A stretch of DNA of 64,000 nucleotides from Quillaja saponaria (GCA_029379385.1 CM055609.1:8060001-8124000), one strand, 5' to 3'. Numbered from the stretch's first letter, positions 47,744 through 60,912 are shown. A program made the numbers and translations. Notes: generated from the letters alone by a model not told the origin.

Positions 47744-50317
47744 ATGGGACGAGGAAAATTCAAGGGCTAGTCCACTGGTCGGCGCCAGTTCTCTACGCCT
47801 GAACACCTCGGTTAGAAGAAACACATTTCTATCTTTTTGTTTTCTTATGAATTCAATTGGTTCGGATTTTGTTGTATGTTCTCTCCTTGCCACCTTCAGA
47901 TAAGAAAAGAAAATTCCTACAATTAGTTTAAAAATACGAAATTTAGCTAAAAATTTACTTTTTGATCTTAAATAAAGGAATATGAAAATGGGTTTCATAT
48001 GTATACCTTGTTTTGGATGGTTATTGTCTTAAAACCAAATAGATACTTCTATTGGAGTTGAAGTAGCTTGGTTAATATAATCATATATGTTGAAATCATC
48101 CCAACTATTTGGGTCAGAGTTACTATCTGTCGTAATTATTTGTATTGTCTTGAGTTCTGAATGATATTTTTATGTGAGAAAGTTACCTTCAACTGTTGCA
48201 TTACTGCATATTAAGAGGATTGACCTTGTAAGTGTGACCGGGTGAGTCTTGTCAAATTTTGAAGTTCTCTCTCCCCTTGTCCTCACATTCTGTAGTATAA
48301 TTCAGCCCGTTCTCTTTCAATGGATATCACTATGGTGTGTTGGACATTGGAGTTCAAGGAGAGAGAAGCGAATTTTTACCTGCCTGTTTTGTTTTTTCAA
48401 AGAAAATGAGGAGAAACAATTGGAACTTCTTTCAGGACCTACGTTTTAGGTCTTATATAAGTTGGGACGAAAATGGTAACGGTTTCCTGGTGATGATGCC
48501 CTCACCTGCCCCCTACACAAACACAAGTAACGTGAAATAAAGTAAGAAAATGTCTGACGGTTTCTGAAAAGAAACATTGCTTACAACTTGTATTCCTTTC
48601 AATTATTGCAGTTGCTGTACATCCAGCCATCCCTGAACTTTTAAACAGGTTTCTCTCTCTGTCTCTCTGTGGACTATGGGTTGTTTGTGCGTGTGCCCCA
48701 CTCCACTTATGGAACATGCATCATCAATGATACAATGCTATTTCCATGAATCCCACCTTCAGATATAAGGAGATCTTGTTTCTCAGATATGCCAAATTTC
48801 ATAACTCGGATGGTGTATTTTATCTAATTGGAGATATTTCCTTGTATTTGAAGACTATGAAAACGTAAAGTCTTAAGGTTCGTTAATGGGATGGTAACAA
48901 CTATCCATTTTATATTACATTTGGTGAGTTTGATCTACATGATGAGAGCTTCTATCCAACAGTATGGTTCATGAAAAAAGCATTTGATCTTAACCATATA
49001 TTTTCATGTATCTGTCTGTGTGTTCATTCTACAGACATGCTTCTTTTTCCTATTTTTCTTTCTCAAGTATCACGAAGCCATTCTCTCTGATATTATTAGG
49101 TGGAGACTCCGTATGAAGAGGAAGAATCTGGGGATGGGTCTGGAGATGAATCTGGACAAGAAAGTGAAGTTAGTAAACTATAAATATTATCTATATATGT
49201 ATGAAATTCACTGTATATGTTAACAAAAGCAAAAAGGCACTCAAGGTATTATTGACATTGAAAATCCTAACTTGGTGAAACCAAAGACCTTGAAAGCTAG
49301 AGATATTGATGTAAGCTTATTTTACTTTTGATAACTTGAATCATAATTAAATTTGTATGGGAGAAATGATAATACGACGTTCTTGTTGAGCAGGTCAGTA
49401 AAACAATTGAACTCTGAAGGCGTGAAAGGTATGTAAATTGCTCATTTGCTTCTATGTTTAAGGCTTGAGCTTATCATCTGTTTGAAGAGGAAGATCAGTA
49501 TTGTGACTCAGAAAAGATAGTCTTTGTGCTATGAGTTACTTTAGGCTCTTGATGTTATATACTTGGTATAAGTTGAAGCTAAGCTTTTCCAGAGTATGGT
49601 TTTTTTCTTTTCTTTCTATAAATCTTCAATTTTTTTTTTCCTATCTTACAGTCTACAGAGAGGAGCTAGAGAAACAGAAGGCTCATGAGCGATATACGAG
49701 GCTTTAAGAACTAGGGAAAACATAACAAGCTAGGAAAGATTTAGGTACCTAATATCAATATCCTGTTCAAAATTAAATTTAGCTTTGTGAATTTTAACTG
49801 AGCTAGAGATACATGTAGGATATATACTAGCAAGTCATGAATTACCATTTTATCTTTCATAGTTAGAATTTATCTTTGTTACAGTCCTAAAGTGTAATTC
49901 TGTTCCCTTACTAGTTATTCCTCTTTTATTTGTTTCTTTGAATAATGATTGTTTTACTGATTAAAAGTTCAACAGAAGTAAGGCATGTTGGGTAGAAAGA
50001 AAATACAAGAGAGCAATGCATGAAAATTTGTTTTTTCATTTTCTCCTTGGACTCTTGGCTTCCATTTTACTACAATTGTTTTCAACTCTATTTTTCTTTC
50101 TTTTTCATGCTGTGAACTCATTCAGAGAGTTTATCTTATACGTCAACAAAGGGAAGAAGCTGCTAAGAAATGAGAAGAGGAGAAATCTGGTAACTTCTTA
50201 AAGACCACATAGACTCTTTACTTTTTTACTGCATGACATATTGACATTCAGTATCTTGAAAACTCATAATATATTGTTTCAGCCAAAGAACAGAAGAAGG
50301 TTGAATCTCACAACTGA
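47744..50317 (+). pseudogene. Intron-bearing pseudogene of a PDAP1-like 28 kDa heat- and acid-stable phosphoprotein
   Basis: Seven exon remnants in order: 47744-47810, 49100-49168, about 49230-49310, 49394-49428, 49652-49744, 50126-50189 and 50283-50317, each flanked by usable GT and AG sites. They match the PDAP1/28 kDa phosphoprotein family: MGRGKFKG and STGRRQFSTPE, the acidic YEEEESGDGSGDESGQESE, then GTQGIIDIENPNLVKPKTLK, then EELEKQKAHERYTRL, and the basic end AKEQKKVESHN. Stops replace family residues at 47768 (TAG for Lys), 49415 (TGA for Ser), 49705 and 49723 (TAA) and in exon 6 (TGA in AAKK-stop-EEEK). Exon 6 also has a shift before RQQREEAAKK. Because introns remain, this is a duplicated or unitary pseudogene, not a retrocopy. 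Confidence 0.88.
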
Positions 50318-50914
50318 ATTTCCCAGAGAATGCCGTGCGAAGTGAATATCACAATTCTATGTTGGTGACATGGGATACAACTATATATTTCTACGTTTCT
50401 TTAATTTGGCCCAAGAAAATCCTGATAAATTTATTTTTTTGGATAAAATATTTATAGGACTAAGAATTTTAAACGAGTTTCTTATCTCCTTGAAACAGGA
50501 TTATAAGAATCCTAAGAATAATTATAGAATTAATATAATGATGGATAAAATAAGAGAATATTTGATCAAAATAAAATAAAAAAATCTCAAATTATTTCAG
50601 AGAATTTTTTATTTTTTCATAGAGAAAAAAATTAAAAATAACATTATGAAAAGTAATATTATTTTTGAAAACCTTTTTTAAAATTAACAATATCATTTTA
50701 ATTTGTTTATCTTTGGTTTGAGGGAATCCTATTGTGGAATTTATTTATTTATTATAGTTTTTGTAAGGAAAAAAAAAAGAAAAAAATCAGCCGTTTCGCA
50801 ATCATGTAGTTGTGAAATAGTGATGGTAAATGGTAATGCTCCAAAATAGCTCGAGTTGTGTACTCTCTTCTGGAAAGCCAAAACACAAAGCTGAGCTTCT
50901 GCTCTTCTACTACC

Positions 50915-51350
50915 ATGACTGGGACTGACCCCAAAAACCCTCAAAACTCCTTCTTCTTCTTCCAATAAAGTCCCCTCTGAAATTAGCAACCGCCGCGCCA
51001 ACAATTTCTCAGGCCAAAGGGGTCATTTTCCGAACCCACCAGATGCAACGAACCCCGACCCGGCGACTCTCAGAGAGCAATGGAGGTTTGCCATCAGACA
51101 ATACAGTAGATGGTACTCTCAAGCTTGGGGTTCCGCTATTCTAGCTGGGGTCTCCTTCTTCGCCCTTGGTTGGATTATCAAGGGATCCAACCCCTTACCC
51201 TCTTTCCGGGATGAGTCCCCTTCACCTCCCTCTTCTCTGATACGGTGGATGAAGCTCGCCGATGAAATGACGATGGCGACAATGAATGATGATGCTTTCC
51301 CTTTTAGGGTCAGTTCTTCTTTTGTGCTTGATACTTCACTCAATGCTTAA
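50915..51350 (+). pseudogene. Small single-pass membrane protein, frame broken near the start
   Basis: A long clean reading frame with unusually high G+C for the window encodes PSSSSNKVPSEISNRRANNF, then PDATNPDPATLREQWRFAIR, then WYSQAWGSAILAGVSFFALG and WIIKGSNPLPSFRDE, ending at a TAA at 51348-51350. Residues around AILAGVSFFALGWII would span a membrane once. No in-frame ATG precedes it. The ATG at 50915 opens MTGTDPKNPQNS in another frame and meets a stop after a TTC tract at 50949-50960. One extra base in that tract would explain the split. I do not recognise the family. The last 40 codons may be intron, since a GTCAGT donor lies near 51309 with no identified next exon. The call is tentative. 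Confidence 0.5.
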
Positions 51351-52534
51351 TTGGGGTGTTTGGAATTGGTTTTGGGGAATCTAAAATGCATTATTAGGTT
51401 TGTTAGAATTATCAAGTTCAGGGGTATTCAAGTTGCAATTTTCACTAATAACAGTACATAGAGTGCTATTTACATAATGTAGAAATTAAACTATGCCGCT
51501 TATGAGAGGGTTCATATCCATTACTTGGTACTTGGTTTTATAGCTGAAGGTATTTCGTTTGATTATGTAATCTTGTAGTATCCGAGCATAAAATGGGAAT
51601 ATGCTTGCTTCTGTTTTATGTGCCCTTTTAATTTGCATATTCTTAGCTGCTTCACAAGTATCTAGTGTTTTCCTTTTCCTGTTGAATCCAATGGAAATTT
51701 ATTGGACTTCATATGAGCATCCTAATTCTGAGCTAACTTACACTTGTTCAAGAACATGATACCTGCACATGAATATATATATTATCGTCTTACTTTATTT
51801 TGAACAGTGGAAATTTAGGGGTGAGTAACATCTAAATACTGAAAGGGTGTAAAGTACAATTTAGTTGAGTTTGGCATCACTCTTAACTTTTAAAACTGTG
51901 TTCTGTGAGCTTGCATTCGGGGGTTGTTAATTTTTGCAGCATCTCTACATGAAGTGGCAGATCGCATGCCTAAGCAGTAGCACTTGTGCTTGGCCATCCT
52001 AGACCTATAGACCATCTATTCTTAAAAATGCATTTTGTGGCAATAAGTTGGTCATGGACTAAGTTGCCTCCATTATAGGACTTCTCTACCCTGTTTCTCG
52101 TCTCTTTCTGTCGAAATGAACATTACTCATCATAATGAATGCCTAAAGACGTTATGCAGTTTAATTACCAAATGCTTCGCACATTTTGATGGGTCTATAG
52201 AATTGCCTTTTAGCAATCTTATCTGGCACAGATCTGTTTGTAATAGGAAAAGTTTGCTCTCGTTTGTCATATTTTCATTTCCATGTTATTTTTATATTCG
52301 TACTCTGCAAACTGCATGAGGTTTCTTGGTGCATGTTTTTTGCTGATTATACTGTTTTACTTGGTCAAAATAGGAAGACAATGCTAAGCTACTTTTTTGG
52401 AGGCTTATTATAGGACCTAGATGCTGAAGATTAAGTCGGACAAGAACTGAATATATGGAGTGTAAGTTTTGCATGGTAGAAGAAGGAATAATTGCTTAGT
52501 TGGCATCGGAGGTTAAGAGATTCCAACTGGTGAG
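51351..52534. other. Non-coding stretch
   Basis: No gene is supported. The sequence could be an intron or 3' flank of the 50.9 kb reading frame. Short open frames at 52116-52474 have no recognisable content. A 21-base duplication ('tatatatcttgggttagttat') lies at about 52536-52580. Confidence 0.4.
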
Positions 52535-53165
52535 CACTTTATATATCTTGGGTTAGTTATATATATCTTGGGTTAGTTATTCAACATGATGGAGGGATCT
52601 AGGAGGATGCTTTTTGTGGTGTTAGGACCGGTTGGATGAAATGGAGATATGCTTAGGGAGTTTTGTTTGATCAAATGATACCTTGAAAACTGAAAGGTAT
52701 CTTTTATGGAAAATTATACATCCTGGTATGGTTATGGTATATGGGATTAAGCATTGAAGAAGAAACATGTCAAGCAAATGAACACCTTGGAGATGAAAAT
52801 GTTAAGGTAGATGTGTGATACAAGGAAAGATAGGATAAGAAATGGCAATGTCTGATCTAAGGTACAGTAGTACCAATTGCAGAGAAGATCAGGGGAGCCA
52901 TTTAAGATGATCTGGGTATGTAGATGTTCCTGCACTGATGAGTGAGAGCATTTCAGGTGGATCAAAGAAGACTAGTGGAAGACCAAAAATAACATGGGTA
53001 AAAGTGGATAGGAAAGATGATATAAATGGTTTAGCAGAGAATTTAGCCATGGATAGGATTGAATGGGTTAAAGAACTCATGTGGCGGACACCAACTAGTT
53101 TTGCGAGGACCCATGTGTAGCCGACCCCAATGATTTGGATTAATGATTGTTGTTATTGTTGTTGT
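52535..53165 (+). mobile_element. RTE-type non-LTR retrotransposon 3' fragment
   Basis: In shifting frames the sequence matches the carboxy end of plant RTE-type reverse transcriptase proteins: FIYLGLVIQHDGGI, RTGWMKWRYA, KLKGIFYGKLY, then SGGSKKTSGRPKITWVKVDR, then MDRIEWVKELMWRTPTS. It ends 'tttggattaatgattgttg' and a TTG-rich tail (53145-53165), the usual simple-repeat end of this clade. Several frameshifts and stops show it is dead. The 5' part is absent. Confidence 0.75.
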
Positions 53166-54948
53166 ACTCTATGCAAACTGCAATTTGCTTTTACTGTGTA
53201 ACTGTGGAAGTAAATGCACATATCAAAAATCATTTAAAAGTTGAATTAGGATAACAGTTTGAACTCTTGGTGCTATCAATCTTGAATGTGTCTATTGTCT
53301 GTTACCGTGTCCCAATACTCAAATCTCATTTTGGCACGAATGGTAATATGGGAATCTTTGCTTAATTTTGGTTCACCTGTTGTCTTCTTCCATAGCACTG
53401 GCTGGGATATGAAACTTTTCTTGGCAATTGATGACATTCGGCCATTTTTTACCTGTTATTGTAAGCGCACATTTGCCTCTTCCGACTAGATCTGTATCAG
53501 TGTTTGTGCTTTCTGTACCAGAGGTGCAATTTTAAGGGGCTAATCTCAACTTACATTTTCTTCCTACCCCATCTGATCGATTAGTTCTCACTCTCTCTTT
53601 CTCTATGTGTGGCTGCTTTATATATATATACACTGCTGAAGGTGCAGAATCTCTGGAAACCAGATTCACCGAATCTTCAGAGTCGTATTTCATGAGTTGT
53701 TGGTTTGAATTTAATGCATGTTTTTCCATTAAATTAGCATATGCCTCAACATTATGACTCGTTTGTGTGATGGACATCCTGCCGCATCTACATTTAATAT
53801 AAATGTCTGTATTTTCTGCATTTTACGTTGGTAAATATTTGGCAGTTTACTGAAATTAACAACCCATGAAATATTTCACTGCAGGTCGGATCAGCAGGAA
53901 TCACAAGTTACAACTGCTTAGTTCTTCTAGAAACAGATAGTATGCCGCCCCAAGTTCATTATTTCTCACAACAAAATAGCCAATTATTTGACTTATCAAC
54001 TCTAGTTCTTCACAACCCAATTGTCAAAATCATGTTTCTAGATATGGGCTCAACACTAATAATGAAAGTTATCAATAAATTAGCCTAGTCAATTTAATTA
54101 TTGGAAATGTTATACTATTATAATATAGAAGGTAATCAATAAATTATGTTGACTTCTTAGATTTGAACAAAGTTGGTAGACAAACATGTTGATTTTTAGA
54201 TAGTCTTTTGGTTTAATGTATAGGATTTTTCTAACGGAAGTGTTTCATACTTGTTAAAATGTAATAACTATAATATTTAGAAATTGAAATGTTTTAAAAA
54301 TTTTAATTAACAATTTAAATATTAAATAATATTAAAATTATGATTAATTATAATAATAAATATTATAAATTTTTTATTTATAAAACCTTAATTTTTAAAA
54401 CTAGTTAAAAATTAATTTAGTAAAATATCTAAAGTTTTATTTATTATCATCCAAACAACAACCAGTCAAATTCTTGAACTATTTGACAAACATGTTATAT
54501 GCACATGGTAAAATCATTACACAAGAGAAACATGTTTTAAGAGTTGTTCTATATCTTAGATTAGACCATGTTGTATTTATTATTATTTTTTACTTAATAT
54601 CATATTCTACAATTCTGAAAATTGTTTAATAAGTGTCTTGAAAGATCTAAGACATTAATTATAGAACATTGTGTTTATTTAAATAATGCAATTGGGAGTT
54701 GTTTAAGCAAAATCATGGTATTAACTCAACATAGTTGCAATATATAACACATTCAAAAGTAATTAATAAAATGTATCTGATTTTGCAGAGCAGACAGGAA
54801 GCTGTGACTAGGCCTCTTATATACACATTCTGGGGAATGACAACACTAAAACAAAATCACAAACCTTCCACATTAATTAATGCATCAAACCTAGTATTAC
54901 ACAAGCAAAATATTTTCTTGTCCCACGCTATCTGGCAGACAGAGAAAA
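53166..54948. other. Non-coding stretch
   Basis: No gene is supported. 54060-54720 is very A+T-rich. The 3' untranslated region of the ERF gene on the minus strand probably lies in the last few hundred bases. Confidence 0.4.
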
Positions 54949-55485
54949 CTAAACCAAATCATGTGTCTCTCTAGGTAGACTAGTTCCACTAAATTCTGAT
55001 TGGGATTCAGTACTTACCCCAATTGAATGAGTGATACAACTTGTGCTGCTACTACTGGAATCTGAATCAATGTTATTTGACCTCAAATTCGGCCTAAATA
55101 TTTGCATTGAAGAGGCAGCTGCTACAACTTCAGCTGGAAAATTAAGCAAGGCCTTAGCACCCCTCATTCTAAAAGCAGCTCTATCATAAGCCAGAGCAGC
55201 CTCTTCAGCTGTTTCAAATGTGCCGAGCCATACACGTGCACCGTGTCGTGCCGAATCCCGAATTTCAGCTGCGAATTTCCCCCATGGCCGACGCCTGACA
55301 CCTCTATAGTGCTTTTTGGCAATGTTCTTGATCGGTTCCAGGCCATTTTGTGCACTATTTTGATGCCTTTGAGGTGCATGATATGTGTTGGTTAGAGCAT
55401 TGGCCTCATTGAGAACTTGGTATATGACCATGTCTTGTGAGTCATTCTCATTAAATGGAAGCTCACTTTGGGAGGTTAAAGCCAT
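54949..55485 (-). CDS. AP2/ERF transcription factor, ERF group IX-like
   Basis: Intronless nuclear DNA-binding protein of 178 aa. One AP2/ERF domain spans residues 60-117 ([40 protein letters not shown]), with the RGV, EIRD and WLG signatures and the ERF-type Ala/Asp pair that favours GCC-box binding. The [13 protein letters not shown] end of the domain and the preceding [20 protein letters not shown] context fit group IX, whose members act in ethylene, jasmonate and pathogen responses. A serine tract ([10 protein letters not shown], about 150) follows, then a short tail, so the protein is small for the group. The start at 55485 is the first ATG in frame. No defects are seen. Group assignment is from domain wording only, and target genes cannot be inferred. 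Confidence 0.92.
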   Translation of the reverse strand: MALTSQSELPFNENDSQDMVIYQVLNEANALTNTYHAPQRHQNSAQNGLEPIKNIAKKHYRGVRRRPWGKFAAEIRDSARHGARVWLGTFETAEEAALAYDRAAFRMRGAKALLNFPAEVVAAASSMQIFRPNLRSNNIDSDSSSSSTSCITHSIGVSTESQSEFSGTSLPRETHDLV

Positions 55486-58408
55486 GGCTTCCCTTCTGAA
55501 ATTTTTTGCATAAAGAGAAGAAGAGTGGAGAAGGGGTTTTCGGGTGATGGGTTTTGAAGAACTAATTGAGGTGTGGGTATTGGATTCTAGATTTGTATTT
55601 ATCTTTGGGATGAAATGGGTGCATGTGGGGTCTTGAGAATTTTTTAAGTTGGAGTAAAGGGGAAGGTCATGGGAACCAAGGTGAAGAATGGACTATTTTT
55701 CCAACTTGTTGGTTGGTAAGTAGGGTTTTAAATTTACCCTTGGGCTGCTTTTATATTACAAAACTGCACTCATGGTCTTCAGTCAAGGAGTAATAAGATC
55801 ATGAAAAGTATAACGAAAAGTTCATTTTGACAATTATATATTTATATGGTTCTTGATTTGAATGAGGAATTAAAAACCAATTTGAACACTTACCAATAGT
55901 AGTTCCGGCACCAACATTAGTCAAGAGTGATGAAAAAGTTTTAAAATATGTTAATATCATATAATGCTTGGAAGTGAACAATAATATAATATTTAAATAT
56001 CTCGAATATCTTGTATAGGTAACAATTAGCTGAGAGTTTTAGTAAATTTGACTCAGTTCTACTTGGCTCATTAAATTTAAAGTTTGTGCAATTAGCTTGT
56101 GATCTAAAGTCAAGTTTTTAGGGTTATTTGATTATCTTATCACCCAATCAAGTTATAATTTATATTCTTTTTTACATATAAATAACAAAAATTTAATAAA
56201 TAATACTAATTAAGTCAGCTCGAGAGTTTACGAATTAAAATTTAAAAAAAATTTAGCTCAACTCGTTTTAAATGAGTTCAAGATTGGTTCATTTTGAAAA
56301 CGAGTTCTAAAAGACCATAACTCTATCCGAACCATCAATGAGTAGCTCAAAAAATGTTCACGAACTAGTTGCCTCATTACTGCCCTCAAGTATTCAAAAT
56401 TCTCATTTATGTTAGTACAATTATATGCGAAGTATTACAATTGTTTTATGTACTTATTTTTTTTGAATGAAATGATGTCTAATTCTCAACCATGAAATCT
56501 ATATATCTCACTTTTTGATTGAGTGTGTATGAGATGCTATTATAAAATTTATCATAGATGACGTGTTGGTCAAAAAGGTTTACTCTATTAATTGACATCT
56601 TGTGTTTCAATCATTTCAGGAAGACCGCACGAGAAATAAATTCTCATAATTTTAATTGGGCAAATAATATAAATTAATCAAAATACGTATAAATTAGCCC
56701 GAATATTATCACCTACCACTAAAATTAACATGTCATATAAAATTCTTTAGCAGAAAAGTATCTGAAATTGGTCTAATGATTAAGAAAATATTATAATCTC
56801 TTAATTCAATTAAATGGTTAAAATCTACATGGAGAGAAAAAGTAAAATCTTTGTCAATTTCTTAGTCTTGATTTAAATAATTTGTTGAGATATTTGATGT
56901 CTTGATTGTATCTTATATCTTCAAAATTATTCATGTACATCAAATAACATTAAAGATATTGGATATCTCACAAGCTGAAAATAAATATGTCAACCTCCAA
57001 ACAAGCGTCATTTCAATCTATTATTCCTGCAGGCATTTCAAACACTAATTGGAAATTAATGAGTACAAAGTCTTTTCTAATTTTAAGCAGTATATCAACA
57101 CTTACACTAAGCAAGTTCCTCCTCCTAAATATTTAATGAGTAGTCCTTTTCAAGTGTCCAACTACTAGACATGAACAATAAGTTCTAGGCAATTCTAACT
57201 GTCAAAATGAATTTTTGACATCAATGTCACATAATCTCCATTTCCTCATCTTTTTTCAAAATATCTAATTAATCAAGGAAAAAAAAAGTTGAAATTTCTA
57301 AAATTGGAAATTCTGTTTTAGAATTCTACTTGGACAGCAAGAGGATAAAGCTTTTTATGAGAAATTGAAAAAGAATTATTATTTAATCCCCAAAATAGTG
57401 TAAAAATTTATACAATTATATGAACAAATAAATGTGTTTTTAATTTTAATTAAATGTACTGATATATTATAATTTTATTTATACTAACAATTTGTTAGAT
57501 ATTGACACTTGAAAAAACAAAATCCTAAAGGTAAAAAGAAAAAGATTTGAATCCAATCCCATTATCCCACAAGAGCATAGGGCTAAATTTGCAATTCTAT
57601 TAAAAGAGGGTGGCAAATTAGTAGAACCAACCTTCTGGTTCTTGCTGGCTTATTGTTATTGTTTAATGAAGTCATTGGGATCGTCACGACACCAAGACAG
57701 TTGTAGTTGGGATGACATAATTAGTTCTTTGAAAATTTGGAAAAATAGAATTGTATACGTCTCTGATCCCATCTATTCATTCTTTGGCTTTGAATTGAAT
57801 GGGTCCCTTACAGAAAAACCTCAGTCGGGGTTCGTTTTGACTTTTCAACAATGCTTTTATAATATAATTTTGTTATTTTTTTAAATTTAAATGTAGTTGA
57901 TTAGACTTATTATTTATAAAATAATATCTATTTTTAATCTCTTTTCATAAATTTACTTGCATAATGAACTTTGTGAGAGTGAATAAATTCAGTTGATATT
58001 AAAGTTTATGAACCCAAAAATGGTCGTATTTTTTTTATACTTAAATCAAATGATGACTTTATATTATATATGAATAGGATGATTTGATACATAAAAAAAA
58101 ACATGAATATATAAGCTAATCGATAATTAATAATATAACAAATCTAATTTAGAATATAGCTAAAAACAATTACTTTAAAGACTACTTCCACTCTATTCTT
58201 CTCATTTTAGTCAAGTTATTAGGATATGATTGGCTTTAATATCATTGTTAAGAATGATAATAGAATTTACCCTCAAAAGTTAATAGGATACTATTCTCCT
58301 TATAAATTTACATTAAATTGTTCGTACAATTAGTCGTGAGGCTATTATAAATCTACATTAAATTATTCATACAATCAATGTGAGGCTTTTGTCCTTACAT
58401 AAGTTTCT

Positions 58409-58449
<41 letters not shown>

Positions 58450-59590
58450 TAATTTTTTAAATAATGAAGAGTCCAATTTTTTGAAGAAACTAGAAACTAG
58501 GAAGAGACATTTCGCATCCGCACGTGGTTTGAAATTTGAAAGAAGAAAAGACTTTTACAAACAAAATAAGTTGGTGAGACTATATAATTTTTTGGGCCTT
58601 TTGACTATGATAGGATAATGACTATATAAAGCTTAAGTAGGTATTGAAATCTCCTCTAGAAAATGGTTTTTTTTTAGGGTAAGATAGAAAGAAAAAAAAA
58701 AAAAAAAGAGAATTATTCTAAGTTATCAAGTATATTTGTGCTTGGGTCCTTCATTAATTATAATTAGCTATATTTTTGGTCAAAAGTTTTAGTACGATTT
58801 GCATAATACATTGAATATAGTCCATAAACAATAGAGTGCTTTACACTTCATAGTACCAAGTTGGCTTTAGTCACATAGAATTTTAGTACTCTATATATAT
58901 ATAGCTAAGGAGATACAATTTTGAGTTGAATATCATATGATTATTCATTGATTAAGTTTGAATAAAAATAAGAATAATAGTCAAGTAAAAAAATGCTAAT
59001 TTAAAATAAAAATCATATTGAATGAGAATATGAGGATAACAAGTCATTTCCCTCCTATATTGGAAATAGGAAACCTTCATGTCTAAGTGAAGTGGACATT
59101 GACGATGAAGCACTCACTCCCCTCCTATGTTGGAACTTTTATCTAGAGGTTTCACTTCATTTTTCTGGCAGACATCTACTAAAAAGAAAAAGAAAAAAAA
59201 AGTTGTCAAAAAAGGGAAAAAAGATAGAGAATATTAAAGATTCATGTAATTAAAAGGATAACGCATACTTAGCAAAAAAGAGAAGATAATCTAATTGATT
59301 AATTTATGTAAAACTCTCATACAATAATTTAAGGGTCCGTTTGCTGTATTTTACAGAATTATAAGATTATTTATATTGAGTATTTGGTAACAATGTGTTA
59401 ATATTAATATATAGACATTGTAGACGCCTACTAGATTATAGGATGGAGAAGAAAGAATAACTCGATCTAATACATTATATAAGCTTATATTATGAAATTG
59501 ATGATACCCATTAAACAATAAAAGCAAATTGCTAACACATCCTTGGGTCCTTAATTAGCTCTAGTGTATATATTGGACAAAGCAAGTTTT
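55486..59590. other. A+T-rich intergenic region
   Basis: Contains the ERF promoter side (55486-55700). 56030-56390 contains words such as 'actcgttttaaatgagttca' and 'gttcacgaactagttgcc' that recur loosely at 47330-47460, probably old hAT-type miniature elements. A direct repeat ('tttacattaaattgttc.tacaat', about 45 bases) lies at 58302-58390, and an A(n)(AT)n microsatellite at 58411-58446. No gene is supported. Confidence 0.45.
58411..58446 (+). repeat. Poly(A)/(AT)n microsatellite
   Basis: A run of A is followed by about 13 AT units. Confidence 0.9.
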
Positions 59591-59737
59591 CTTAATTTTT
59601 TTCTAATCTCACCCAGAAATTAACTAACAAAAGATGCATGCCAAGACATATATGATAGATGGAAAAAAACATCAAAGTTATTAAAGTACTAATAAATAGA
59701 GAATATAAGCAAAAACAAATTAAGTACTTTTTTTTAC

Positions 59738-60674
59738 CTTGAACAAAATTGTAGTAATTGTGTCCTAGTTGAACCCTCTGATCATTTTCTCTTTGTGCAA
59801 ATATTTGGCTCACGAGTCTGCTTTGTACTGCCACATGTTCATTAGTACTAAAATTACCAACAAAATTGTTACCTGCTTGGTTTTGTACTCTTTGTTGTCC
59901 TCCTTGCCCTAAGACACCTCCTCTAGGGTCAAAACTCCCACTGGTTGATGATCCTTGTCCTTTACAACACCCATAGTTACTACCTCCAATTCCTTGGCTA
60001 TGGCTTCCTCTTTGGAATTGTATCATTGCAGCTTCAAGATCCCCAGCTGAATGTTGAACATTAGAAGAAGAAGGTAGAGCAATTTGATTTGTTGAATACT
60101 TAGGCTGCAATACTGGAGAAGAAAATAAAGTATTCTCTTGGCTTATTGTTCCTATGTCTAGAAAATTTGTACCATAAATATTAGAAGGCGAACCAGTGCT
60201 ATCAAAAAGTTCTAGGTTTTCCATCTCTTGCCTAATTGAAAAACCACTACTTAAATTATTTCCATGTGGCTGTGAAATTTCTGACCTTTTAGGATTAATA
60301 ATGTAATTAGTACTAGGTACAACTTCATGAGGTTTTTTGCTACTCATCTTAGTCAATTGCTGACAATGTTGCCTAAGAAGCTCATTCTCTACCTTGAGTT
60401 TCATGTACTGTCCTAAAGGTCCTTCTATAGGGTATTTTCCCCACATTGAAGCTTCCCATAACATAGACTTAACGGCTTCTCCCCGGTATCTATCTTCGAG
60501 CTTTCTAAGCATCTTTGTCACATTGCTTAAACTGAAAACGTCTTTAACTTCTATGAATTCTTCGAATTTCTCTGCCGGAAAATGTGGAGCCAATATACAA
60601 TCTGGATTGCACCTTCGCCTTTGGTGCTTGCACGCCGCGCAAGATTGGTGACTGTTTGTCTCCCCTATTGCCAT
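59738..60674 (-). CDS. LOB-domain (LBD) transcription factor, LBD22/27-like, first coding exon
   Basis: Plant-specific LBD nuclear regulator. The LOB zinc-finger-like motif C12-x2-C15-x6-C22-x3-C26 (SCAACKHQRRRCNPDC) is complete. It is followed by ILAPHFPAEKFEEF and by VFSLSNVTKMLRKLEDRYRG in place of the standard GAS block, a form I associate with the divergent LBD22/27 group. A short helix (KVENELLRQHCQQL) ends the domain near residue 107, and the rest is low-complexity Ser/Gly/Asn/Gln. A donor (AAG|GTAAAA) at 59737 ends the exon, so the open frame running on to 59592 is probably intron. A short final exon should lie at lower coordinates and was not identified. LBD27 acts in pollen; that role is family knowledge only. 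Confidence 0.85.
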
Positions 60675-60912
60675 ATGTATACTTAATGTGCTAAACCCTA
60701 GCTAAGAAAAACAAGTTAGTAAGATAATATAATGTACATGCAATTACTGTGCATAATAGTGAATGAAAAAGCCAGAGAAACCATGAAAATTAGTAGGAGC
60801 TTTTATATTATATAGGACTAGGAGGAAGAAGATAAAGAGAAGAATTAGGAGTAGAACCCTTTGTTGCTTGTGCCGTATAGAGAGAGATGGTAAAATTAGG
60901 TTAGGTTTCTTT

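Noticed and set aside
50370..50579. 69-codon A+T-rich frame
   Set aside because: Composition matches non-coding surroundings; no recognisable motif.
57642..57884. 80-codon frame
   Set aside because: No homology or supporting signals; likely chance.
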